A stretch of 26,772 nt of DNA, from positions 1-26,772 of the IMG/VR virus record IMGVR_UViG_3300044641_002523, one strand, 5' to 3'. A model generated the notes under the pieces. The model was given only the letters and a program-made list of their open reading frames with translations, made no database searches and was not told the DNA's origin. Shown piece by piece: positions 8,320 to 16,218 of this stretch. Position 1 is the stretch's first letter. Each line of letters opens with the position of its first letter. A program made the position numbers and the translations under genes. Source of the DNA: a virus.

Positions 8320-9888
8320 CTAAATAGCCTTTATGTAAAAGTCGGACGTTACATCTATTGGTGTAAACTTTCCGGTATGAATATGATTTGCTAATGCCAA
8401 GGCCATAACACAGTCATCGAAACACCCCTGCTCTGCTTCCATAGCGCCGCTATCGGTCACAATGTATGTAAGCATCTCTTGAAGTGTCGTTCGGTCACGA
8501 ATGTTCATCTCGTCGTCACGCAGAGCAGCACGAAGCCTGTCAATGATTAGAGGCTTGGTCTTGCTTGTGGTTCTAAAACCAATAGTGAACGAGTCTCTAT
8601 CGTTGAGATTACCTTCAGCAACATCAGTGTATGTGTATGGGTATGCTAGGTCTCTACCAAGCCTTACAGCAGTTAGTAGGCCGTGGTTATTATTTTCGAC
8701 AATGATTTGCGCTTCATTGTAATAGTTACCGAGAGCAAATAGCACATCAGCAAATTTATCTGGGTGGATGTGTCCACGCCAGCAAGCAACTAGGTTCTTT
8801 TGACTGTCGAGTATTTGAGCGACACTGTAGTCGCCTTTCTGAATGCCAATAGCGACATCAGCGCCAATGTAATATTCATCACCAAGTTCACGTTCTTTCC
8901 AAACTTTTAGTTCGCCTCTAATATTCTTCTCAAAAGTCTGTCCTTCAAGAGACATTTGGTAAAGCGGAGGCTCGACCTCCTGCATCATTCTGTGCAGTTG
9001 ATCTGGGTTAAACACAGGGCGACCTGAAGCAATGAATGCTTCGTCAGCGTTTGACGGATACTCTTGCTTGAACTTGTCGATACCGTTCTGAGCAACCTTG
9101 CGGCGTCTGAACATAAGCTGACCGTCAGTGAGACCGTAAGCCTTCACTAAGTCTTCTTCTTCGTATGTGCGTTCAAAGTTCTCAGGGACTTCCTCAGTAT
9201 ACTCAGGCGTATCGAACCACGCACTGAAGAACGCGATGAAACCATTAGTTCCATCCACAGCACCCTTCCAAAGGTCATAGAACACACCAGACATACCGTT
9301 GGCAGTGCTCTCGACGTAGATGCTCGTGTCTTCTGTGTTTGGAATAGCCTGTAGCAAGGCGTTCAAATTGTCAGCAGCAGTCGCTGGAGGCCAGAAGGCG
9401 ACCTCGGACAAATGAGTGTCGGTGAATGTTTCACCACGAGCGATACCTTCGCCGCCTGCGGTAGACACCATGATACCGGAGTCTAGGCCACTGAAAGCAA
9501 GCTCCTTACGAGAGGAGTAGCTTGTAGATGGCTTCAGCAACTCAGGCATCTCAGCATGAGTTCGCCTATACATGTCGAAGATGGTGCGTGAACTATCGGC
9601 CTGATGGGCCACCACGAGACCCTTGCGAGCCTTGCGTTGACTCAAGGTCCAATACATTCGACCAGAGGTATACGTGGAGAAACCCTGCTGTCGGGCCTTC
9701 AGAATGATGATGCGGACTTTGCCGGTAGCTTTTCTCTGAGCTTCAATAGCAGCATGTAGCTTCTTCTGTGGCTCATTGAGAACTAGCGGTCTAACGTCCG
9801 CATCTTTAGTTCTGATCTTGATGGCGTTCTTGGCGTAGAACTCAAAGTCATCGAAAAGTCGCTTACGGATGACTTTAGCGTCAGTCAT
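8320..9888 (-). CDS. terL: Terminase large subunit
   Basis: A 522-residue packaging motor with ATPase and nuclease domains. Visible motifs: a Walker A variant KARQQGFST at residues 64-72; a Walker B-like segment THLSEVAFW with acidic E162; a coupling motif ESTANGMSG at 193-201. In the nuclease domain the expected acidic residues are D344 (GADVAIG), D353 (KGDYS), E398 (IVENNNHG) and D491/D492 (FDDCVMALA). QEYPSNADEAF at 275-285 is also characteristic of large terminases. The gene overlaps the upstream small-subunit candidate by eight bases. The packaging strategy (headful or cohesive end) cannot be read from this sequence. Confidence 0.96.
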   Translation of the reverse strand: MTDAKVIRKRLFDDFEFYAKNAIKIRTKDADVRPLVLNEPQKKLHAAIEAQRKATGKVRIIILKARQQGFSTYTSGRMYWTLSQRKARKGLVVAHQADSSRTIFDMYRRTHAEMPELLKPSTSYSSRKELAFSGLDSGIMVSTAGGEGIARGETFTDTHLSEVAFWPPATAADNLNALLQAIPNTEDTSIYVESTANGMSGVFYDLWKGAVDGTNGFIAFFSAWFDTPEYTEEVPENFERTYEEEDLVKAYGLTDGQLMFRRRKVAQNGIDKFKQEYPSNADEAFIASGRPVFNPDQLHRMMQEVEPPLYQMSLEGQTFEKNIRGELKVWKERELGDEYYIGADVAIGIQKGDYSVAQILDSQKNLVACWRGHIHPDKFADVLFALGNYYNEAQIIVENNNHGLLTAVRLGRDLAYPYTYTDVAEGNLNDRDSFTIGFRTTSKTKPLIIDRLRAALRDDEMNIRDRTTLQEMLTYIVTDSGAMEAEQGCFDDCVMALALANHIHTGKFTPIDVTSDFYIKAI

Positions 9889-10435
9889 CAGCAGCCAGAG
9901 ACGCCAGCCACTCTTCGGCCTTGTTCACAGAGACTTCAGATTTGGCGACTGGTTTCGATTTGGTGAACTCTAGGACAAGCTTTGCAGCCGCCAGTTTTAC
10001 CTGCTGTGACGCAGGCTGACGAAGGACTGTGATGGCACCCTCAAGGGCTTCCTCAGCAGCCTCCGTCATATCAATGTTTTTCTTAATCTGTTCCATGTCT
10101 TTCTTTGCCTGTTCACGAGCGGCGTCATGAGCAATCTTTAGCTCGTGTTTGTTCAAGCCGCGCGTATGGCCAAAAGGACGCCCACGAGCAATGAACTTCA
10201 TGTAGCGACCTTGGCGAAACTCGACTAACTCGCGGTAGCCCACCAAGCCATCATAGAGCTTCGACCAGTCCTTATTGGGACGTTTGTGGCTGTGAGTAAT
10301 CAGAGGGGTCGCATGGCGACTAGGGTCGAACTTAGGTCGCACCCATTTCTTTTTGATGACTGGAGGACGCAAAGCTGCGCCCTCCGTGTAGTTGATGTAA
10401 CGACCGTCACCTATGTGGATGATGTCATTCGTCAT
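9881..10435 (-). CDS. Probable terminase small subunit
   Basis: A 184-residue protein immediately upstream of the large terminase, overlapping it by eight bases; its own start overlaps the end of the ejection-protein gene by 11 bases. The N-terminal half is basic (VIKKKWVRPKFDPSRHA, then SHKRPNKDWSKLYDGLVGYR), suited to DNA binding. The middle is a charged helix (ELKIAHDAAREQAKKDMEQI). Residues about 135-165 (VLRQPASQQVKLAAAKLVLE) resemble the helix that precedes the C-terminal oligomerisation part in small terminases. The call rests mostly on gene order and this helical pattern; small terminases diverge quickly. Confidence 0.62.
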   Translation of the reverse strand: MTNDIIHIGDGRYINYTEGAALRPPVIKKKWVRPKFDPSRHATPLITHSHKRPNKDWSKLYDGLVGYRELVEFRQGRYMKFIARGRPFGHTRGLNKHELKIAHDAAREQAKKDMEQIKKNIDMTEAAEEALEGAITVLRQPASQQVKLAAAKLVLEFTKSKPVAKSEVSVNKAEEWLASLAADD

Positions 10436-13229
10436 TACTTGTAGTTTCCCAAGTCCACATGATGTCGTCGAAGCCCTCTTTCAGAGCTTGCCTTGTTTCT
10501 GGAGATAGGGCTGCGTTATCCACAAACTCCTCCCACTTTTGACGAGCAAACTCTGGCTTGTTGCGAAGCTTGGACCAACGAAGGAGCATACCATCAAGAA
10601 TCTTCCGGTCATGATTCGTGTTTAGATATTCACGAGCATCATCAAGAAAGAACTTACGTGTATCCTGACGCTCATTCCAGCTTTGCTCATATCGTTGAGG
10701 ATTCTGGATTGAGTCCTTATGGTATCTCTCAGTTACCCCATGTCTTTTGAACACATGATAGTTCGGATCAGCTTCTTGTTCCGCCTGCCTTGCTTCTCTA
10801 CGAGCTTCGCTTACTTTCTTTTCAGCTTTTGCTTGAGCAGACACAACACTTGCTTTGGCTTCTTCAGTTGACTTCTGTTGCTGCTTTTGTTCGGCTTTTT
10901 TCTTTACCTTGTTCAAAGCCATAGCAGCCTTGACTTCATCAGGACGAGCACTGAGCGGTGAAGAGTTAGCATCACCAGCTTGTGTATTTTCAACACCCTC
11001 TTCTTCTGGCTGAAGTCTCTTATTTTTACTGATCTTCAGTCTGGACACAGCCAAAGGTAGAGCAGCAGATGTAGACACAAGTCCCGGTAGTGGGACATTC
11101 TGGCTTTCACCCAGGTCTTGAGCCATGTATTGAGATGCAGGAACGTCACTCCTGTTGCGAACATCAAGAAGTCGTCGCTGTTCAGCCCAATAATCCTTTT
11201 CAGCTTTACTTAGGATACGCTGAACGCCTGCCTGAGTTCTGATGGATTTAGAAGCATCAGATGACACAAGTTCTGGCAACGGTACATTCTGACTGTCGCC
11301 AAGGTTACGACCAGCAGCTTCAGATACAGGAATGTCGCTCCTGTTTCTAAGAGCTAAATAGTCTCGCTGACTTGACCAAAAGTCTTTATCATCTTTTTTA
11401 GTCGCTCTTGCTTCAGCAGCAAGCCTTCTGTCTTCAATAGCCTGACTGTTTCGCATAAGGTCTGCTTGACGCCGCATCGCAGCATCATCAGCCTTCTGCT
11501 TTTCAGCAGCCGTGTTTCTATCAGACTGCTCTAGGCTGTCTAATATGCTAAGGGTATCATTGGCTTTATTCTGGAAGTCACTTACCAATCCCTGCTTGTG
11601 ACGTGCTTCCATTTCGTCAACTTTTCTAACAGCTTGGTAAGACTCCCGAGCAATTTTCATTGCAGCGGCTGTTGCCTTGGCGTCTTCTTTGGCTTGCTTC
11701 TTAGCAGCTTCTAGTTCAGCGGCCTTTTGATCGAGAGTAGCCTTCTCGTCTTTGGCCACATCAAGCTTCATCTTAGAAGCAAATGCGTTAGCCTGTCTTT
11801 CAGCCAAGTCTTTTGACGAAGCAGCAGCGCGACCTTGTGCAATACTAAGGATAGGTTCAGCCGTTCCAGCGAACTTATCAGTGATAACCTTAGCAGGGTT
11901 CGATTGACCTGTTATACGGTCTACAACCCTTGCGCCACCAGCAGCAGCCGTCTGTAAACCAGCAGCAGCTATAGCAGCTTTCGGTCCCAGAAGGTGTCCG
12001 AGCCACAAATCACCCCATCTTGTCTTCCAGTTCTCAAACGGATTGATGCCGCTCGTAGAATTAGCAAGAGAGGAGTTCTCGTAGCCACGCATGAGACCTA
12101 GGGTGTCAGCGTTACGGAGAGCGCGCCCTGCGTCTGGCGATACCTTGGATACAGCTTCAATCTTGGCTGGATCGACACGTTTCCCGGCCTCAATCTCCAG
12201 CTTGGCTTCAGCTATGGTCTTCTTGGTGAGTTCATCCAGACCCTTGCTTGCAAGAGACAAATCGTCGTTGATGTGTTTGGCGCTGACACCAAAGTTACCT
12301 TCGTAGTTCTTCAGGATGTCAGCAACTTCACCACGACTCTGTGGGTCTAGGTCACCCAAAGCTCTGAAGCGAGTAGCAACAGCAGCTTCCTTAGCAGCAC
12401 GTTTAGCGCCACCAAAAGCACCACCAGCAGCGCCTGCTATGGAGCCTACAGCAACATCAGAGAGAGTCGGTGACTGCTGGTCCACAATAGCTTTATCAGC
12501 AGCAGCGCCTGCGCCACCAATAGCAGCATCAGCCATAGCTGTATTTGCAAGCTGTTTACCAGCGTTCTTTACGCCCTCCATGCCAACACCACGAACAGTG
12601 TTGCCACCAAAGGTCAGCTTACTACCGAGGCCACCCAGAGCCATCTGTAAGCCAACATTACCCACAACACGGGCCTTTTGGCCTAGCGTTAGGTCAGCAT
12701 TGGGGTCTGTCTGGTCAGCGGCCCTAACCCTGTCGATAGTAGGAGCAGTCTGTGTAGCGCCTACAGTCAAGCCAGCAGCAATGGGTCCAGCCATAGAGGC
12801 AAGAGCCAACGGAGCAGCACCCTCAACCATGGCGCGAGGAGCCTCTGCGGCTCTCTCTAGGAAGGGCTTGTTGCTATCCCAAGCTGTATCACCAGCAGGC
12901 TTATACTCTTGGGGTGTTACGCCAAACATACCACGAGCGCCAGCGGCAACATCTCGCATAACACTGATTTTGTCCTTGTCAGCAATACCAGCTTTGTCGA
13001 GTAGAGACGTAAAGTTCTCGAAGCCGCCAATAGTGCCACTAATAGCACCCTTGGCGAACTTCTCGGTCGTGGATAGCTTGTTAGTCTGCTGTTCTGCTGT
13101 TCCCGGCTGGTCAACCTTAGAGGTATCAGCCGCCTGTGACCCGTATAGAGCAGCGTGGGCTGCTTCCGGGGTATCTGCGGTAATGGCGTATGTTCCGCCA
13201 TCTGGACCCCTAAGTTTGAACTTCGCCAT
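10425..13229 (-). CDS. Large ejection / internal virion protein
   Basis: A 934-residue protein. The N-terminus MAKFKLRGPDGGTYAITADT is a motif common at the start of podovirus ejection proteins. Residues about 130-285 are Gly/Ala-rich with several weakly hydrophobic stretches (for example LALASMAGPIAAGLTVGA), possibly able to insert into a membrane. Residues about 470-615 are Ala/Lys/Glu/Gln-rich and predicted coiled coil. Residues 615-661 and 678-724 are two copies of one unit. The last 100 residues form a charged helical domain containing DDAREYLNTNHDRKILDGML. The start overlaps the previous stop as TAATG. Position beside the transglycosylase gene supports a role in DNA delivery across the cell envelope. 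No enzyme motif is seen. Confidence 0.75.
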   Translation of the reverse strand: MAKFKLRGPDGGTYAITADTPEAAHAALYGSQAADTSKVDQPGTAEQQTNKLSTTEKFAKGAISGTIGGFENFTSLLDKAGIADKDKISVMRDVAAGARGMFGVTPQEYKPAGDTAWDSNKPFLERAAEAPRAMVEGAAPLALASMAGPIAAGLTVGATQTAPTIDRVRAADQTDPNADLTLGQKARVVGNVGLQMALGGLGSKLTFGGNTVRGVGMEGVKNAGKQLANTAMADAAIGGAGAAADKAIVDQQSPTLSDVAVGSIAGAAGGAFGGAKRAAKEAAVATRFRALGDLDPQSRGEVADILKNYEGNFGVSAKHINDDLSLASKGLDELTKKTIAEAKLEIEAGKRVDPAKIEAVSKVSPDAGRALRNADTLGLMRGYENSSLANSTSGINPFENWKTRWGDLWLGHLLGPKAAIAAAGLQTAAAGGARVVDRITGQSNPAKVITDKFAGTAEPILSIAQGRAAASSKDLAERQANAFASKMKLDVAKDEKATLDQKAAELEAAKKQAKEDAKATAAAMKIARESYQAVRKVDEMEARHKQGLVSDFQNKANDTLSILDSLEQSDRNTAAEKQKADDAAMRRQADLMRNSQAIEDRRLAAEARATKKDDKDFWSSQRDYLALRNRSDIPVSEAAGRNLGDSQNVPLPELVSSDASKSIRTQAGVQRILSKAEKDYWAEQRRLLDVRNRSDVPASQYMAQDLGESQNVPLPGLVSTSAALPLAVSRLKISKNKRLQPEEEGVENTQAGDANSSPLSARPDEVKAAMALNKVKKKAEQKQQQKSTEEAKASVVSAQAKAEKKVSEARREARQAEQEADPNYHVFKRHGVTERYHKDSIQNPQRYEQSWNERQDTRKFFLDDAREYLNTNHDRKILDGMLLRWSKLRNKPEFARQKWEEFVDNAALSPETRQALKEGFDDIMWTWETTSNDE
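11058..11387 (-). repeat. Internal duplication inside the 934-residue ejection protein
   Basis: Copy 1 (11247-11387) and copy 2 (11058-11198) are spaced 189 bases, exactly 63 codons. Both encode KD(F/Y)W..QR..L..RNRSD(I/V)P, then LG(D/E)SQNVPLP.LVS. About half of the 47 residues are identical, and the DNA is visibly similar too. Confidence 0.85.
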
Positions 13230-14842
13230 TATTCAAGTCTCTCTATTTCAACACCATTAATATTGGCCTTTTTACCCACCTCTGGGAGACCAGATGGTTC
13301 TTTGGGCTTTTTACTAGCGGCTTCTTTGGGCTTGAGCTTCTCTTCAAGAGCCTTCGGAACACCAGAACCACCCGGACCTTCACCTTCAAGCTGCGGATAA
13401 GGAACTTCCTGCCCCTTTGCCTTAGCTCTACGGTTTTCATTGCTCATGAAGATATTTTCTTTGGAACGAACAACTTCCTGAGTCATCGTCTGGAGAGCAC
13501 CCTTCAAGGACTCATGGTCCTGTGCAGAGCTTAAGAGTTCACGAGCATGTTGCTTGTCAGAGACAGTGGCACCACTAGCACTTGTAGTGATGGCATTAGC
13601 GTATTCATTCACAGCAGTGTTGACCGCAGCGTTCAAACGTGACAACTGCGGGTCTTGCATCTGCTTTTTGCTGAAGTTAAGAATTTCGTTGACCGAGTAG
13701 TAATGGTCACGAGGCATCTGTTCAGACAAGTCAATTAGCGTGGACGCGCCAGCAAGGAACGTGTTACCAGCAGTGTTGCGGCGAGCATCCATGCGCCCAT
13801 ATTCGCGCTCCGCTGTCTTTCTTGCTTCCTGTTCAGCTTCCGACTGAAGAATGAAACCACTAGGAAGGCCGAGGTCTTTCTCCTTCTTCCCAATGTAGTC
13901 CCATACAGCCACACGGTTATCTTCACCAAGTCGTGTTAAGGCTTTGTAGTTACCAGCAAGAACTTGTTCACCCAAAGTTCTAATGGTATCCTGACTAACG
14001 GGTGTTTTGTCCTTGATACCATAGTGAGCATTTAGCAGCTTCTGTTTCTCAGAGTCGCCGCCAGCCCAAGCATAATCTTTCTGTAGCGTCGTTTCGTCGT
14101 TCTTGTTTCCAGCGAAACCCGGAGCCAAAGGCTCAACACGAATCTCACCACGGCTATTCTGGAACATCAGTCCCTGACCGTTCTGGGTCTGACCGGCATA
14201 CTTCCAGCCACCCTGAGCTTCACGAGCCTGTTCTTGGGCCGCAAGGTTACTAGCCACCCGAGAGGCGTTGAGACTGGCGATGCCAGTGCCACCACGGTCC
14301 AGAGAGGCGATAGATGCACCCATGTTGGCCAAAGTAGACCCAATGTTATTCAGAGGCTGCTGTGTCTCTTGGCCGCCCAGAGAGATACTCTGAGCGCCCT
14401 GTGGAGCTTGAGGCTGGTCTTCAGGAGCCAAAGCCATCATTGCGTTCGGGTCTTGCTTCTGGGCAGCATTAAGAACGTCATTCACATACTGAGGGACATT
14501 CTTGAAGCCATCACTGGCGTTACCTGCGCGAGCCAGTGGTTGACCTGAGAACCACGCCGAAGCTACGTCAGCAGGGTTGCCATACTTGTTATAAAGCTCA
14601 CCAAGTTTACCTTTGGTGACAGCAATCTGAGCTTCCTTGTTGTTAAGGAATTGCTCTGGTGTTAGCCTCTGTCCAAAATATTGTTGAGACCACGGACCAA
14701 CATTGAAATCCATGACCTGACTAATACCGTAGGCATGGTTACCTTTTTTAGTAGCAGGACCAATGACGTTATATCGACCCGAGCTTTCCGTCTGATTGAT
14801 ACCGTTCATCAACTGGTCGAGGGTAATGTTCTTATAAGCCAT
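13229..14842 (-). CDS. Ejection protein with N-terminal lytic transglycosylase domain
   Basis: A 537-residue protein. Residues about 10-125 carry the SLT-type fold: TESSGRYN with candidate catalytic E19, then GNHAYGISQVM (the GxxQ motif), then SAWFSGQPLARAG and YVNDVLNAAQ. These domains cleave the peptidoglycan glycan strand so the phage DNA can pass. The remaining 400 residues are mostly helical and Gln/Ala/Gly-rich, like other internal virion proteins, with SASGATVSDKQHARELLSSA near residue 430. A strong AAGGAGGGG lies directly before the ATG. It sits between two other ejection-type genes and overlaps the next by TAATG. It probably acts in the virion rather than as the lysis enzyme, since it is fused to a structural tail. 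Confidence 0.85.
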   Translation of the reverse strand: MAYKNITLDQLMNGINQTESSGRYNVIGPATKKGNHAYGISQVMDFNVGPWSQQYFGQRLTPEQFLNNKEAQIAVTKGKLGELYNKYGNPADVASAWFSGQPLARAGNASDGFKNVPQYVNDVLNAAQKQDPNAMMALAPEDQPQAPQGAQSISLGGQETQQPLNNIGSTLANMGASIASLDRGGTGIASLNASRVASNLAAQEQAREAQGGWKYAGQTQNGQGLMFQNSRGEIRVEPLAPGFAGNKNDETTLQKDYAWAGGDSEKQKLLNAHYGIKDKTPVSQDTIRTLGEQVLAGNYKALTRLGEDNRVAVWDYIGKKEKDLGLPSGFILQSEAEQEARKTAEREYGRMDARRNTAGNTFLAGASTLIDLSEQMPRDHYYSVNEILNFSKKQMQDPQLSRLNAAVNTAVNEYANAITTSASGATVSDKQHARELLSSAQDHESLKGALQTMTQEVVRSKENIFMSNENRRAKAKGQEVPYPQLEGEGPGGSGVPKALEEKLKPKEAASKKPKEPSGLPEVGKKANINGVEIERLE

Positions 14843-14851
14843 TTCCCCTCC

Positions 14852-15958
14852 TTAAACCGTCGGGACTACGTTAGGACCAGCGCCACCTACGACACCCTGA
14901 AACGGTTTGAAGCTCGGGAACAAAGCGCCAGCGGCCATGCCACCAAGCGTTGCCCCACCGCCCATACCGAGGCCAGCAACAGAACCAGCCATACCGAGGC
15001 CAGCACCGAGATAGCTAAGAGCACCCGGACGCTGTTGGTTCGCTACAGGCTGAATGCCAACAGTAGTTCCGCTCGTATTCGTCGTGGAACCCCAGTTATT
15101 CGCACCAGCAATGTTGTAAAGGTTCTGCACAGGAGACCATGCGTCAGCATTCTGTCCCTGATACTTCGCCAAGTTGTTGCTAAGGATAGCCTGCTGCAAC
15201 GCATTGAGACCGGAGCCAGCCGTCGAATACAGATTGCTGAGGTTCGTCTGGTCGTTGATGCCCTGAGAGAGCATTCCGCTACCCTGCCCACCGAGAGTGG
15301 TGCTAAGGTTACCAGCGTTGCTAAGAGCACCCAAGGACTGAGTGTTCTGATTGAGGGCTGTGTTTAGACCTGTGTTCCACATGTCACCACGGACTTTAGC
15401 TGACATTCCAGCGGCCATCTCACCGAGGTCGCGTTTAACAACACCCTCAGCCAATGCCGTGCGGTCTGAGTTCAGATTACCACTAGCAGCAGCGCCACGA
15501 TATAGGCTCGGCAGTGTCTTTTCAGCAGCTACTCGCTGGCCATCATCCATAGCAGCGTCAACGAGGCCACTAATGTATGGGTTCTGCGCGTAAGCATTGG
15601 CCGTGTTGATGTTGTTCTGCGTCTGGTCGGTGTTACCGAAGTTATACAGAGCGCCCGCAGCGTTACCCGCAGTGTTGTAGTTGTTCAGTAAGCCCTGACC
15701 AGTGTTGATCTGTTGTTGACCCACGCCACCATTAGCAGCACCAAAGTCAGCAGCCTGACCATAGGCGTCATACTGCGTCTGGTTCGGAGCGGCCACGTAG
15801 TCGCCAGTGTAGGCACCACGAGCCAACTGGTCGTTGTAGGCGCGTGTTGCTCCACCAAACGCAGTGGTCAGAGCGCCGACTTGGGGTTGCCATGAGGGTG
15901 CTGAGGTTTGCGTTTGGTTCGTAGAGCTAATAGTTGGTAAGAAATTATAGGATGCCAA
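14852..15958 (-). CDS. Ejection-type structural protein, Gly/Asn/Ala-rich
   Basis: A 368-residue protein read from a TTG start (MASYNFLPTISSTNQTQTSA), with GGGGAG eight bases upstream. The body is rich in Asn, Gln, Gly and Ala with repeated short helices (NNINTANAYAQNPYISGLVD, then VVKRDLGEMAAGMSAKVRGD). The C-terminal 50 residues contain a Gly/Ala/Leu stretch (YLGAGLGMAGSVAGLGMGGG) that could act as a membrane-active segment. Position first in a trio with the transglycosylase and the 934-residue protein suggests the smallest of three ejection proteins, as in P22- or T7-like particles. No enzyme motif is seen. A minor tail protein is the alternative. Confidence 0.68.
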   Translation of the reverse strand: MASYNFLPTISSTNQTQTSAPSWQPQVGALTTAFGGATRAYNDQLARGAYTGDYVAAPNQTQYDAYGQAADFGAANGGVGQQQINTGQGLLNNYNTAGNAAGALYNFGNTDQTQNNINTANAYAQNPYISGLVDAAMDDGQRVAAEKTLPSLYRGAAASGNLNSDRTALAEGVVKRDLGEMAAGMSAKVRGDMWNTGLNTALNQNTQSLGALSNAGNLSTTLGGQGSGMLSQGINDQTNLSNLYSTAGSGLNALQQAILSNNLAKYQGQNADAWSPVQNLYNIAGANNWGSTTNTSGTTVGIQPVANQQRPGALSYLGAGLGMAGSVAGLGMGGGATLGGMAAGALFPSFKPFQGVVGGAGPNVVPTV

Positions 15959-15965
15959 GGGTATC

Positions 15966-16006
15966 TCCCCGCTTGTAGGGGCTATATAGTAGCGAAGCTA
16001 CGCTTC
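15966..16006 (-). promoter_or_regulatory. Hairpins in the leader of the TTG-start gene, one covering its ribosome site
   Basis: On the minus-strand mRNA, CCCC-TACAAGC-GGGG (15967-15981) places the GGGG of the ribosome-binding site GGGGAG in the 3' arm of a stem. Just upstream two hairpins exclude each other: GAAGC-GTA-GCTTC (15994-16006) and GTAGC-TTC-GCTAC (15989-16001) share bases. This resembles a switchable leader, but no ligand domain is evident. Confidence 0.4.
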
Positions 16007-16020
16007 TTGACCCCATAGTG

Positions 16021-16218
16021 TTATTCTTTTAGTTCTAATGGTGGGACGTTTTGTAATTCTTTGGTATCAAGGTTCACGCTCCAGTCGTCCCCGTAAACTT
16101 CATGCGACACTGGGATTATTGGTTCACCTTTATAAACATCTTCTGTTACAAATTTCTCATCCATGTAGCCAAAGCTGGTAATTTTACCAGAAGACTTATC
16201 GTATCTGACATACATCAT
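16021..16218 (-). CDS. 65-residue fibre-companion protein, unknown function
   Basis: A small acidic protein beginning MMYVRYDKSSGKITSFGYMD. Its ATG overlaps the stop of the 953-residue fibre gene as ATGA, so it is translationally coupled to it. No transmembrane segment or known motif is seen; the sequence looks like a compact beta-rich fold (VTEDVYKGEPIIPVS, VYGDDWSVNLDTKELQNVPP). Small genes directly behind fibre genes often encode fibre assembly chaperones or fibre-tip partners, so that is a reasonable but unproven idea. Confidence 0.68.
   Translation of the reverse strand: MMYVRYDKSSGKITSFGYMDEKFVTEDVYKGEPIIPVSHEVYGDDWSVNLDTKELQNVPPLELKE

Noticed and set aside
12316-13260. 314-codon plus-strand frame opposite the ejection gene
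   Set aside because: Antisense shadow of an Ala/Gly-rich gene; no ribosome site or family pattern.
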